Shown piece after piece: positions 13,401 to 25,700 of a stretch of 64,000 bases of DNA; positions within the stretch are counted from its first letter, which is position 1, and every line of letters starts with the position of its first letter. The stretch lies in assembly GCA_002794735.1 (NCBI GenBank), contig NBAZ01000004.1, positions 310,001 to 374,000 of the forward strand. The letters run 5' to 3'. The notes below the pieces were generated by a model that saw nothing but the letters and a program-made list of their open reading frames with translations, was not told the origin of the DNA and did not search any database. The translations under genes were made by a program, and so were the position numbers. This DNA is from Pyrrhoderma lamaoense (Eukaryota; Basidiomycota; Agaricomycetes; Hymenochaetales; Hymenochaetaceae).

Positions 13401-15319
13401 ATGCTTATACGTTCCGTGCCGAGCCTGTGCGACAATTGAAGTGCTACCCTAAGATATCATAGCAAATAGCTATTCGCCTTTTCCTTGGATTAACATATCC
13501 TTACCAAGCGAGATATACATATATGTCGGGCCTGAGATGTCCATTGGCGCGCCACCTCGTACTCCGTTTTCATCGCAAGTATAGTTGAAACAGAAAAAAC
13601 AAAGGGAATCAGATTCAGGATGACTCAGTAAATATCAGCTTCCTCACAATCTCTTTTACCTAGCCGAAGAAGTTTGTAGTTTCATAGTAAGATGAACACG
13701 ATAGCCGAGAAAGATTTACTGGATTATGTGTGCACACTGTTTGATGCAACCACTAACAACTGAACTATGTCTGTGTTGTAATACAAGATATCCGCAGTGA
13801 TGTAAATGCAGATTACCCAAGAAATCAGCATCTTCAGCGTCCATGAGAAGGGTATCAGTTTTTATGTTAGGCCCAGACTTCTATGGTTTCTTCGACTTGA
13901 TTGTCGAAGTGCTCCGCTATTTCAAACTGGACACTCATTTTGGGTGACGATGATTACCAACAGAGATGGTCAGGACGGGCGACAGACAATTCCACGAAAA
14001 GGATGGAAAATGAGAGACAAATTTATCTTGTGACTTATGATCCTGACCTAGCCTGGAAATTTCCGTTAATATCGGGATAATTGAAAGGTAGGAACGTCGT
14101 GTTGAAGTGGTTGGTAGCCTCGAGGTAATATAGAATGTATAAAGAACTATGTATTTGACCTGATCGAAAGAGGGAGAGGAAAATAATCACCTTTTTTTAA
14201 AAGTTGAGCCGAAAAAGATATATTTAAGGACGATAACATAAGGAGATGATAGCAAATTATGGTGTCTCTGATAAGGGGCCGATATGTGCCCTTTTCCGTA
14301 TGAAAATACGCCCGCAAACCTACCCATGATGTCTCGGTATTCTCGTAAAACCGCTACCACTCGGGGAGGATGGAGAAGTATGAAAGTAGAGTTATCGAGG
14401 AAGTTTTCGATGTGGGAAGAGTTTATGTGTGTGTAACAAGTTGAGTACACGGAAAATGGAGAATGAATCATCATGGCCCCGAAAGGATTTCGAGCTGCCG
14501 GCTCACATTTCGCTATTAATGAGGGCACGATGCACGGCTCTACAGTGCGAACACGTATAGAGATCTGATACCGAAAGAATGAGCGCAAACTACATGTGAT
14601 CTAGAAGGGAAATAGATGCAATATTTTTCAATCAGGAATCAGACGATACGCTTGCATGCCGTTCACATGAGGATAGTGGTGGTTCGCTCTTGACAGAGAA
14701 TCTTGAGTTAAAAACGCAGAAGTAGAACGCAGTGTATTGATACAGGTATACATGAAAAGCTCAGCCAGGGTCAAGATGAGGTGGTGGCCGAGGATAACCG
14801 ATGGAGCCGGGCGGAAAAGCGACCTGGTAAAGAAAAAGTGAATATCAGCCAGGACAAAAGTCATGACGGCAACATTCAACAATTCTTTTGAATTTCAGAT
14901 CACTTTTAATGGCAGACAAAATAAAATAGAAAAAATAGAAACATGCAGGATTTAGATGCCTGCCTGGAAGAGTGTAATATGTTCCAAATGAAGTTTGGAA
15001 GTTAACCACCGAGCAGTTCGGACTTTACCTACGCTGATAAACTGCTCGTGAGGATCTGAACAGACTTTATCTATCCAATTCCAATAATTTATCCAGATGA
15101 CGCTTGCCGTCCTTTTTTTTTCGAACAGGAACACCTCTCGTTTCCGCACTCACGGCCGAGTTGTGTCTACCCCCTGCGCTCACCCTCTGATTTGTCATTT
15201 TGAGCTCGCCACGGCCGTTTCAACACCAGCCGTGATATAAATTCAGCCCGACGGAAATCTGCTACCCCAGTCGCGTCTGTCGTTCCTGTCTGGATTAATT
15301 AACCACACTTGTTCACAAG
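10471..15319. other. Gene-poor block of about 4.8 kb
   Basis: No gene could be assembled. Open frames are short, mostly under 75 codons, and fall on both strands. The longest (about 10472-10960, +) has no recognisable domain and opens at a TTG. One open run of about 70 codons at 12820-13050 (+) begins after a plausible acceptor and reads RGTPARRRKVASIPQSGEEE, but no family is recognised and no flanking exon joins it. Composition is more AT-rich than the neighbouring genes. No terminal repeats, transposase or reverse-transcriptase motifs were seen. It may be a long non-coding region or a heavily decayed element. The last few hundred bases should be the promoter of the MFS gene. Confidence 0.5.
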
Positions 15320-18300
15320 ATGGCCGCGTACGACGATGCCGACGAGCGTACCAGTCTAATCCGTACTGACAGTCGACCACCGTCCTATGACAGTAGATGC
15401 GACCGCCAGACAGAGTCGCCGGAACCACAACCGTTGAACAAAGTCTCCAGGGTAGATCTTGCTTGGATTCTTCTCGGTCTCTGGAGTGCTGTCTTTCTCG
15501 GAGCTCTCGATGGTGAGTGTTCAACATAAGAACTGAGCTCGCTTGTAACGAGACGCTCACGACACATTCAATTAACGGACTCACGCAATCATCCATCCCA
15601 GGCACAATCGTTGCTACACTTTTAACTCCTATAGGATCGTACTTCGAGAAGTCTAATCAGTCGTCGTACATTGGGACATCATATCTTCTTTCCGTATGCT
15701 GTTTTACGCCGTTGTATGGTATGCTTAGCTTCGGGCTTCTTTTGAGATCGGCATGAAATGTTTAATATTTTACTTATCTTCTCAATTACAAAGGTCGATT
15801 GTCCGATATCTTGGGACGTAAGGGTGCCATGCTATTAGGGTTGTCTTTATTTGGTCCGTTCTGAGATTTGAGGAGTAAAGAGCCCATGATTGTTGATTTA
15901 CCCGCTTCGTATTTTCTAGGTTCAGGAACAATCCTCTGCGGATTAGCTCCTTCAATGGAGGCATTGATCGCCGCCCGAGCCTTAGCTGGCATGGGTGGAG
16001 GGGGTAAGTGTTCAACGCTTTGGGGTTGGCTAATGTTAACCTACTTATATAAACGTTACGCTCTATTGTTTAATGATGTAAAAGAGTCATGACAGGTGAG
16101 CCGGAACTGTGGTTGAAGCATCCGAGCTACTTCCCATGCTTATGTTCATTTACAGTCTCCAGTGTAGCTGTTACCGATCTGATTCCCCTGTATGTAATTC
16201 TCGATGAATTTTCTATGGAGAACGAGAAGTGCTAAAGAGAGTTTCCGTAGTAAACAACGTGGTCTTTATCAGGGCATGGCTAACATGTACGTGGTATTAT
16301 TTGGCTTCTTATGCTACAATGCTAATAGTCATGTTGTATTAAGCTTGTTCGGGCTAGGTACATAGACTTCATTTTACCGGTCCACTTATCAAATGCTGAT
16401 AATAAGGTTTATTTTTATCCTACTAAGGTGCTGGCCTCGGCGGACCATTAGGGGGTTGGATGAACGATAACTTTGGGTGGTATGTCCTCTTAAACCTAGA
16501 TTTTCCGGAGACTTAGATTTTTTATTGCTCTATCCCCTCAGGCGATCTGCCTTCCTGGTACAGGTGATCGTCAACTTGCTCTCTCGTCTTCTTCTTTACA
16601 GTTAGATTGACCAGGCGATTTTGCCTTGTGATTTGTAGATCCCGATCTTAGTCCTGTCCTTTATTCTTGTGTTAGTTAAGGTCAACATCAAACTTCCGGA
16701 AGAAATTCAGAATCGCAGTACGTACGATAAGCTACGGCGTATCGACTTCTTTGGTTCCTCGACTCTCGTTGGAACCGTAGGAACGCTATTACTCGGTTTT
16801 AGCCTTAAGTCCACTGAGGAGTTGCCTTGGTCTCATCCTCTGATCTGGAGCTTGTTCATCTGTAGTGTTGTATTCGGGGTTGCATTTGTATATGTGGAGA
16901 CCCATATCGCCCCATATCCGGTGATGCCCATGCGACTGATCACACGGAGAACTCCTCTTTTCGTGTCCCTGAGTAATTTGTATGTAAAACTATTATTCGA
17001 ATTCAATTGTATTATTTCTGACAAACATTTTGTAGCTTCGGTAGTGTATCTGCCTTCTCTATTGTAAGTTATATGGGAAATATGGTCTCCATTCAGTTCA
17101 CTTACTTCTCATCCATAGATCTACAATGTCCCTTGGTAAGTTACGGTCATACTTTTGTTGGATATACCTTGAACTCGATTATCATAGTACTTCTCTGCCG
17201 TTCGATTGGCCAGTTCCCAGAATGCAGGTAAGCCTATTACTTTAGCTGACCGATCTAGTCATTACTTATTATAACACTAGGTCTTCATCTCTTGCCTCAC
17301 TCCGTAAGGACATTCCTTTGTTAGCCTCTAGCATAACCTAATTGCCCTCTGCTTATAGGTCGCTATCTCCACGGGTAGTGTATTTGCCGGATGGTCAGTT
17401 TTTGTTTATTTTCTGGTGTCTTCAAAAAACATCAGCCACTTATTCCACACTTACCGCTTTATTACCCTGCTTTCTTACTAACAGGATGATGCGAAGAACC
17501 GGGAAGCTCTATTTCCTGACGTTGGTTTCTGCAGCTGCTACTGTAGAGGCAGCGCTTTCTATCTGCTTCTGGAATGAAAATACTAGCCAGTGGCATCTGT
17601 GGCTGGATATTGTTCCACAGGGCTTTGGTATGGCAAGTTTAATCACGACTACCCTTATCGTGAGTATTCAGTGATTAGATTTGAAAAAAAAAATCAATGC
17701 TGCCACTTTCGGATCGCTTAACACAATTTAATCTTCTTAGGCCATGATTGCGAGTGTATCAAAGGAAGATTTAGCTGTGGCAACTGGAAGTAAGTGTCAT
17801 GGGTTAGATTTAGATCCAGATTCAAGAAAAAAAAACTTATATCTTTCCTTACCTCGGATTCCTATCAGTTACGTATCTTTTTCGGACGACTGGACAGGTT
17901 ATCGGGGTTTCTCTGAGCGGAGCCGTTCTACAAGCTGTCCTTCTGAATACTCTAAGATCTAAGATCACTGGTCCTGGTGCCGACGAAATCATCGAAGCCG
18001 TTAGGTGCGCATCATAGCTCTTTTGGTGGCTTTATTTTTCTGGGGAGGGGCAGAATAACGCCTTCTTTTGCCGGTTTTTCTTACATCATTTCTGATTAGG
18101 CACTCAACTTCAATTATCCCCACTCTCGAGCCAACGCTTAGGAAAGCGGCGATCGATTCTTATGCACGTTCCCTCCACGTTGTATTCATCTGCCAGGCTG
18201 CAGTTAATTTCCTCGCTTTTCTCTCCTCGCTACCTATTCAGGAGAACTTGTTGCCGTAAGTTTTCTGGCGCTCCAACACTTTATTAAATCTTTGATTTAC

Positions 18301-18443
18301 GGGTCAGAAGCTAACTATCAGAACCTTTTTTCCCGGTTAGTGGTTCTCACGAAGAGCAGGAGGAGCAATATCGTAGAATGCGTGAACAAGAAGCCTCGGA
18401 TGGATGTCTAGACTCTAGTGGCACAAACAGCAACCGCGCGTAA
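15320..18443 (+). CDS. MFS permease, DHA2 family (14-helix drug/amino-acid antiporter type)
   Basis: Multi-pass transporter of about 560 residues, probably vacuolar or plasma membrane. It resembles the Vba/Fnx1 vacuolar basic amino-acid transporters, but substrate cannot be fixed from sequence. The start at 15320 gives MAAYDDADERTSLIRTDSR, an acidic cytosolic tail typical of Vba proteins. Order of motifs: WILLGLWSAVFLGALDG joined to TIVATLLTPIGSYF (motif D1 region), then GRLSDILGRKGAML (MFS motif A), GSGTILCGLAPSMEALIAAR, RGLYQGMANILFGLGAGLGG with PLGGWMNDNFGWRSAF (motif C region), and several further helices. It ends in a hydrophilic tail, GSHEEQEEQYRRMREQE, with the stop at 18441-18443. At least fourteen short introns, all phase-compatible in my reconstruction. 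No break seen. Confidence 0.9.
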
Positions 18444-19333
18444 AATCTCTATCCACCTTGCCACTTGGTCCTTCTTACTCAGGGAAATTTGAAAAATGAA
18501 ACATCAGGAAAAGAGCCAAGAGAACTCAATCAACGTGTATATTTCAATTATTCAGCTCCATGACTTCTCGAACCCCTTCAAGCTGTGAAATAAAACCACT
18601 CATGCTACCCTTTCCAATACTTAGATTCTAACTTGCATTTATGATTGACGTTATGCGTCCTTTTACGAAACGTTCATCACAGTTTTATTCTTCATTTCTT
18701 CATTTCTCTCTCTCTCACTTTTTTCATATGACTTTTCGTTCCAGGGGAATCATCGGCCATTATATTTTTCATCCTTGCCTTTGTCTTATTGCATATTCCA
18801 AATGTCCTTCTCAATTACACAAGAACCTCACCCTCCCCTCTCTTCTCCCTCGATCAGATTTGTACGTATATGCCGGCTCTATTATATGCGTGGTGGTAGC
18901 GGTGGCGATAGTAGTAGTGATGATGATGATGGATGCGAAGACGATTGAAGATAACTAGCTAAACAGAATTATTTCTTTTTGATGTTGTATCTCACTACCG
19001 AATGTATCATAGCTATATTTTTTGAAGCAAATGAAACAAGCCAATGTCACTTCTCCCTTGTGAAATGATATTGAAGTACATGTGTTCAACCTTCATTATG
19101 ATTTCGAATTATTGTTATTGTCCTTAGCTAAGGCACACACCATGGATTGAATAGGATACAATGCGAAAGGATGATATAGCTTTTGAAAGTGATGAAGTAA
19201 GTTGTAGTTTCCTAGAAAACTCCAATCTCTAAGAGTCAATAAGTCAAACAGGACAAATCGTTAGATACTGAGTCCCAGAGGTCCAAACTAAGAAAGGATC
19301 TCCCACTTCCAAACGCTGTTTTCCCCTTCTCCT
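18444..19333. other. Intergenic between the MFS gene and the small mitochondrial-type gene
   Basis: Two convergent 3' ends meet here. No gene seen. A GTG/GAT trinucleotide-rich stretch lies at about 18893-18940. The 105-codon frame at 18641-18958 (+) is low-complexity translation of this and of pyrimidine tracts. Confidence 0.5.
18893..18940. repeat. GTG/TAG/GAT trinucleotide-rich repeat
   Basis: Imperfect triplets, GTGGTAGCGGTGGCGATAG followed by (GTA)n and (ATG)n-like units. It is non-coding simple sequence. Confidence 0.7.
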
Positions 19334-19579
19334 TTATCTCAACGGAGGCTTCTCCTCTATCCACCTTCTGCTCTTTTTCGTAACCACTTTAGGTACGGGA
19401 GGTGTAGCGGCTCCGCCGTATAGTCCCTCTGAGTTTGCTGAGCGCTGATGAACAGGACACGGGAGGAGCTGGGAGGCAGCGACGGTTATGACTGATCCAA
19501 TAAAGGTCGCGGTGAATAGGGATGAGATAAACGAGCGGCGTTGGCTGGTGGATAGTCGGAGAATTGTACTTCTAACCAT
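19334..19579 (-). CDS. Small (81-residue) single-pass, probably mitochondrial protein
   Basis: A single-exon ORF from ATG 19579 to TAA 19334. The N-terminus (MVRSTILRLSTSQRRSF) is Arg/Ser/Thr-rich without acids, like a mitochondrial presequence. One hydrophobic segment follows at about residues 18-36 (SSLFTATFIGSVITVAASQL), then LPCP and a polar, basic tail. The size and layout are those of small inner-membrane assembly factors, but I do not recognise the family with certainty. It lies about 460 bases upstream of the divergently transcribed mitochondrial uS14 gene, which supports (weakly) a mitochondrial role. Codon use looks normal. Confidence 0.65.
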   Translation of the reverse strand: MVRSTILRLSTSQRRSFISSLFTATFIGSVITVAASQLLPCPVHQRSANSEGLYGGAATPPVPKVVTKKSRRWIEEKPPLR

Positions 19580-20036
19580 TGAGTCTGTCGATTGTTGAAT
19601 GCGTTAGTGAGTTGGTGAGTTGGAAAGGCTTAAATCAAAAATGACGACAAGAAAGACTCGAAAGTAAAAAACGATAGATTATATCAAGTGTACTGTGCAT
19701 ACCTCAAAATCAATAAAACATGTCTAGGACGAGGAAAAAGAAAGAGGACAGCGTCGACCGAAGATTAAAAATATGCTCGGGAGGCTGAGGGAATGAGGAG
19801 GACGTTCGGGACTGAACGCGTTACAAGCCTCTCATTTTTTGTAAGCCCGCTCATTGGGTCGCCAAACATAAAATTCCCGAAATCAGCCTCTTACATTATG
19901 TAATATTGATTTTCACTTGGAACTGTGACATCTCCTTTCCTACTCAATAAGTTGACATACTCTCGTACTCGTACTCTACGTTCCTGTTCCCTTTCCTTGA
20001 TATTCATTCATTCTCTTTGGGAACAAAAGCACTACG
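19580..20036. promoter_or_regulatory. Divergent promoter between the small mitochondrial-type gene and uS14m
   Basis: About 460 bases separate the two start codons, so both promoters lie here. A CT-rich run precedes the uS14m ATG. No specific element could be assigned. Confidence 0.45.
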
Positions 20037-20425
20037 ATGCCGAAGTTTGCAAAGAATATCAGAGTTGTGAGGGATATGAAGGCACGTCAGGTGGTGAAAG
20101 ACAACGAAATTCTTCGACGGGCATACCTTTACGTAGCACGAAACCAAAGTCTTCCCCCTCAAGTTCGTTACCAAGCGCAACTTCAGCTTAATACATTCGA
20201 CAAGTATACGCGACCCACGACTGTTAAGAATAGGTGCTACGCCAGTGGGAGAGGAAGAGGTATTATTAGCGAATTTGCCTTGTGTAGAGTACGTACTGCA
20301 TGGTTTTATGGGTTCTCATTTTCTAATTAATTCCTTTTTTTTCTTTCTTTCAAATTGTTCAGCATCAGTTCCGTTTAAAGGCATTACAGGGACTACTTCC
20401 AGGGGTACAAAAGGCTTCATGGTAG
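20037..20425 (+). CDS. Mitochondrial small-subunit ribosomal protein uS14m
   Basis: Component of the mitochondrial ribosome small subunit (S14 family, yeast Mrp2). Exon 1 (20037-20288) encodes MPKFAKNIRVVRDMKARQVV...KNRCYASGRGRGIISEFALCR. Exon 2 (20363-20425) encodes HQFRLKALQGLLPGVQKASW and a stop. The 3' block RGRG..SEF.LCR..FR..A..G..PG..KASW is the S14 signature. The intron is 74 bases (GTACGT...TTCAG) in phase 0. Total 104 residues, the usual length. As in other mitochondrial and many bacterial S14 proteins, there is no four-cysteine zinc site. Confidence 0.96.
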
Positions 20426-20746
20426 TTATTGCATATGTAAGCTTTTTCAATAGTTCATGTTTGGAAGGCTATTGTAAATAACTGAGTTCGGTTTGATCTA
20501 GGTTACTATTCATTCCTATTTACCACAACACATATATAGTACGAGACCAAGAAACTTAATTACGGACATAGCTATAAGCATGAGTTTCATTTCTTGAAAG
20601 GAAGAAAACGAGAAAACGAAGAAAAATCGAAATTATTGAGGACTAGTACAGAGAGTAGTACAGAAAAGAAAGGAAGTAAAGGGACATGAAAAAAAAGAAA
20701 GATTACGATTCACGTTAAAAGCGTCCGAGAGCAGGAAACATACCAA

Positions 20747-22703
20747 TTAGGCTGAGGAATGATCTTGAGAGTGTTGGATTTCGGACATGAGCAATTCTGG
20801 TTCGGCACGCTCACGTCTCCAGCGATTGCATATGTTCAGTACTGATTGGTCAACGAGGAAACTACGTGCAAAATTGAATGAGAATCTAATGATGGGTAAG
20901 TCCTGAAGTAGGTACATACCCATAACGACGTAACCAAGACTCCCCAATTTCCCAGTTGGTGTGAGCCAATACATCATCGCCATGCAAGGTCAACGACCTA
21001 ACATAATCGTGTAAGGCATCTACGAGATCAAAACGTCCTACAATTATTTGTGTTAATTTAAGCATTCTTATAATTCAATATCATTAACACACCTCGCAAT
21101 AGGATCATCTTATCCCTGAGTTCCGGATGTGGAATACCATCGATAACGCTCTCTGGATACTTATTAGAACTAAAATCCGATATACAACCTTCAAATATTA
21201 CCATGAGGAACGGTCCTTAAAATGCCATATTAGTAAACTTTGTATATACGGTGATACGAAATATAAGCACACCTCTGTACAAGAGTTGGACGCAGAGACT
21301 GAGGGAGACAATAAGCGTTGTTTCGTTTATAATTATCAAGGTGATAACTATCAAACTTGTTAGGCAACAGTCGGGGGAAAACGGAGGTCTCTGATATTTT
21401 CCCTGGTATAATTACTTACTGAATAAGTTTTGTTGCTTCCTGGAGTTTGGGATCATCAACGATATCGTCCTTATCTACGCCAGTATTTGAACTCGGGGGA
21501 GTAGGTGGGGGAGCTGAAGCAGAAGAAATACTCGACAAAAATGCCGGTGATCCAAGACCCGGGCCGACACCCATTGTTTGGGCAAAAGAAGAAGGAAATT
21601 GAGAACCAGCGGGCATATTTGGTGGGGTAGAGGCATAAGACGTATCAGAAGCAGGACCAGTCATATACATTGCAGACGTCGCATTACCCTGTGGCCCAAG
21701 AAGCTCAGTAAACAGAGTAGCATTTTGCTTGGAACCACGCACAGGGGCATAGAAGTTACCATTTGTGTTTGATGCAGGACTAATAGGAACTAACAGAGGG
21801 GGGAACCGTGAGCTATCTAGAGTGTCTTTACTTGATCCAGAACCGTTTAAGCCAAGATGGTCATCAAGGGTCTTGGACCGTTTTCGGGAGATATCGTCGT
21901 CATCAAGAGGATGCTTCTTGGGGATGCTAATGTTTATGCCAGATCCGCTGGCAGCGGCAGCAGCCCTAGCAGCCTGAGCAGCTTTCTTTCGTCTCTGAAA
22001 TCCTTCGAAAGCAGTGTCCGTCTCAGCTCGATTGATAAAGTCCATGAATTCCTGAGGCCGGTCATATCCTAAGCTCGGTAAGATACCGCCCAAACCATCT
22101 CCAATGTAACTCCCAAGACTGCGAATGAGGTTCCTTAACGTCTGATTCTCTTGCATAAGGTCTGACGAACACGCTTAAACGCGAAACAAGGACAATTTAC
22201 TTCCAAACTAACGAACCTCTAACAACATTTCTGAGTTCAGTGAACGTCTCATCCTTGCTACCTGAAAGAATTTCCACTCGAGCCTCTAAGTCCCGTATCT
22301 AGCCAAGAAACGATGTGTTAGGAGCACAATGGAAAACATATGAAACGTAGTAAATGTGCTGACTCTTTGTTGCTTGCGTAGGCGAAATTCACGTTGGGCA
22401 ATACGATTTTGGTCACGCCGTGCGGCTGCAGAGCTATGAGGTCACACCAGAAAAAAAGTTTAGCAAAAAAAAATAAGGCTAGCAAATGCGCTGTAAGAGA
22501 GTGAGTGCCTTTACTTTGGATTCTTTTTACGCCCAGGCTTTCCCGGAGCTGAGGGAGTGTCCTTTCCTTCATCGTGATCATCGGAGTCCTAGAAGTGAAA
22601 GAATGAGCTGAGATTGCTAAGAAAAACGAGGTGAACATTGCTGGTTTACCTCATGAAGTTCATGGGAAAGACTGCGCGAGTCACGGTCTATGTCGTCTGT
22701 CAT
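20747..22703 (-). CDS. bZIP transcription factor with DUF3425 domain (YAP-type basic region)
   Basis: Nuclear transcription factor. The start used is ATG 22703 (MTDDIDRDSRSLSHELHE). An upstream in-frame segment (HEAPFAYWTQD) preceded by an acceptor-like TTCTAG hints at an extra 5' exon. The basic region is SSAARRDQNRIAQREFRLRK, with the N-x-x-A-Q-x-x-F-R signature of fungal Yap1/Pap1 factors. The zipper follows: IRDLEARVEILSGSKDETF, ELRNVVRD and LMQENQTLRNLIRSLG. A low-complexity middle holds a KKHPLDDDDISRKRSK segment. The C-terminal exons (HSNKYPESVIDGIPHPELRD, MILLRG, RFDLVDALHDYVRSL, WEIGESWLRRYG, CNRWRRERAEPELL) form the DUF3425 domain. Yap-like factors often act in stress responses, but DUF3425-type members are poorly characterised. 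All introns are short and phase-consistent. Confidence 0.9.
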
Positions 22704-25700
22704 GTCCTGGGTCCAGTATGCAAAGGGGGCTTCGTGCTAGAATATGATCTATATGTGTGCGGACATCCAAACGACTGGAGCCTGACTAAATGGCATGACT
22801 AATGGACGGCGCTTCGATCGCGTATATTTCCCAGTACGGTAATGCTCAGGCCGAGCCCATTCGTCCTTCTTCCATCATACAGAATGCTACAAGTCGGTGA
22901 TTCATCATCATCTCGCACTATCTCTTTAGTGTACGTGTGTACGTCATAGTCACCCTCTGCACCCGTTACAAACAAAGTTGCAATGAATTTTTGTTGGAAA
23001 CAAGACGATCTCATCTTCTTGTCTGTGTTTGTTTTTACCCCACTTTGTGATTGCTAATTATAGTTCGACCACGTTACTTTCCCCCTCGCTTACAAACTCT
23101 TTTGAAATTCAATCAATCAGATGTTCTGTCTTCGAACTGAAATGAATAGGGGCTGGGTTGAGTCATTGAGTTAGGAACACCTCCGCAGTTTTGATACATT
23201 GACATACAAAGTTGTAAAGCCACAAAGTCTGATGTTGATGATCAAATGGCACACCCCTTATCTTAACTCCGTCATGCCATCATAGAATAATGCACAACAA
23301 TATTAATTTAATGGAATGCCGCGCTTTCGGAATTTACCTCATACCAGCATCCTATCCTAATGAAACGTAGATCTTCAATCTTGTATATCAGCCAAAGGGC
23401 AAAGTTGTCTGGCTGGATTACGAAATGTCCAGACTCATCATCAAGAACCTTAAAGTGAGTTTTGTTGCCAAGCCAAGTATCTGGAGATAGATATTAGCCA
23501 ATACCACGACAAGCGGTATCATCCACTCATTTGGTGCAAAACCAAAACGTCTGAAACTCCCGTCAAAGTTGTGTTACGGATACAGAGTACAGAGAAGAGA
23601 GAACACGTTATTTTCTTTGCGCTTCAGTTATTAATCAGATAACAACGTCCGAGATGTGGACTCTATTGTGATCTACCGGGAGCATTGCTTGTTTAAAAAA
23701 TACTCGTTCATAGTTGGACGGAGGTGAAATAGGTAATGCTACTTTAGTAATATCGCACCTTGACTCTACATAGTGTCAGTCATATTTACAGACAGCAATC
23801 AATGCAGCGTCGACCAAATGCCGAGTAACCGTTTCTCGATCCACAGGCCTTAGTGTCTTTATCAACTTATCATTACTAACTAGAGCTACTAATGTCTCTT
23901 TGCGTCACAATAGGGTTGAGCGATGCTTCTGCGCCTTTTCTAAAGTTTGTTCTAATTTTTGATCTTTTGGGTGTAACGCGTGTGACCAACGTCACTCTTG
24001 AAGAAAGTTCTACGCCTACCACAAATGTGACAAAGCCAGGAAGCTTTCTACTCACAACTTTACTATAAACCACAACATGGACGCATACGAAACATCTGGG
24101 CTTCTAATTTTGGCTTTGGCTACAACCAGAAAGAGCAAATAAAATATCTTTGTGCAGGTGAGCTTCAAAAAATCGAATCAGACACTCAATTAAACCTTTA
24201 TAATTGTTTACTACTCTTCTCCTTCTCAACCTTCTGTCTGGTGACTGATACAACCTTCCCATCTCATGGCGGCTGATATTCTTGTTGTTCTACATCTTAA
24301 AAATGATGTCATCGCGGCGCAGATTGCGGCGCACGCAACGAGATAAAATCGCGAGAACCCATTAGATGCAGAGAATGTGGGCACAGGATCATGTACAAGG
24401 AAAGGACGAAGCGAGGTATGTAACAGGGCGTTTTTTTAAAAATTCGCATCTGCACCCGGGCTCATCTGCTTTTCTTAGTTGTCCAATTTGAAGCGCGGTA
24501 GTGATAGGCCGTTCCTCACTTCCGCCATTTGTCCTTTTCTCATATTAGTGTTGTAATCTCGCTCATATTTCATACTTATTTTATCATAATTTTCTCCGAT
24601 ATCACATAGGGGCCCAAGTCATGTCCGTCGCTAAATCTTACCGAATGTGTTGTTCTATGCTATCAATTTCAGGGATGTACTCTATCAAAGCTTATGTCGG
24701 CAATTCGTCGGGAGTGAGAACTAGACCCTCTACTTCATTGTTGGCTTATGAAATATAATAACACTGGGTCTAATATGAGTGTACGGCGTTCTTTATGCAC
24801 TCGTGTGAATCGGTAGTAAGTAGTTGAAGTATGAAAAAGCTGATTTCATTTCTTCTATTGAGTGTATGGGACCACTGAAGGTCGGTAAAAACGACAAGTT
24901 ATTGGTCCGACGTTATGTTGTATACTTGGTTCCTGAACCCCGGTACCTTTCATTAAAAAAAGTGATGGAGATCGTTGGCTTTGTAACTGGGTTATACATA
25001 TTGTTATTTTTGGGTAGCAGACAATCTGGGATGCTTGGAATGCTTGGGTAGTCTAGATGAGAGAAGTTGCACGCATCTGGGAGGAAGGAAAGTGAGCTGT
25101 GCTCTAAGAGACGAGATAAAAGTGCCTCATGCTTGGGAACAGTCTAACGACCTCGGTCGGAGGGAGGCGAGACTCGACCCCACGATGTTAAGCAGTCAAG
25201 GGACATGGACATTCTGTGGGGGACGTAACGAAGCTAGATCAGTTGTGAGACCTGATATATGCCTTGAGATTTGTACATGCACAAAGCGCTGGCCCTATGT
25301 CACAGGATGATTTGCACCCATTGCCATAGCTTCGAATCTCCATCAAACATCTTAATCTTGAAACCTGAAGTTCGTTGCAAGACAGCATACATGAAAGTTG
25401 TAATCCTTTTGTGTGACTACTGACATGTTGTCCCTTGTTCTCATAACCTGCCAACAAGTAACATGCACCTTGTGATGTTAAGAAGAGAGTGAATATCAAA
25501 ATATCACGTCGGCTGAGATTACGACTGATCAAGACACTGATTTCTTTTTCTCTGCTCGTTTTGGGTAAGAGATAAATAAGTGACTATACCACAATTTAAC
25601 CGTTAAGGCCGGTCAACTGCGGGTGGGTTTTGCTTAAGCCAAAGGGAGAAAAATTGGTAGAAAAATAACCGCAGCACAGCTGTAAACGTGATTCTGAATC

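Noticed and set aside
25130..25200. Possible tRNA on the minus strand (T-loop-like GGTCGAGTCTCGCC)
   Set aside because: No matching acceptor, D-arm or anticodon arm could be folded around it.
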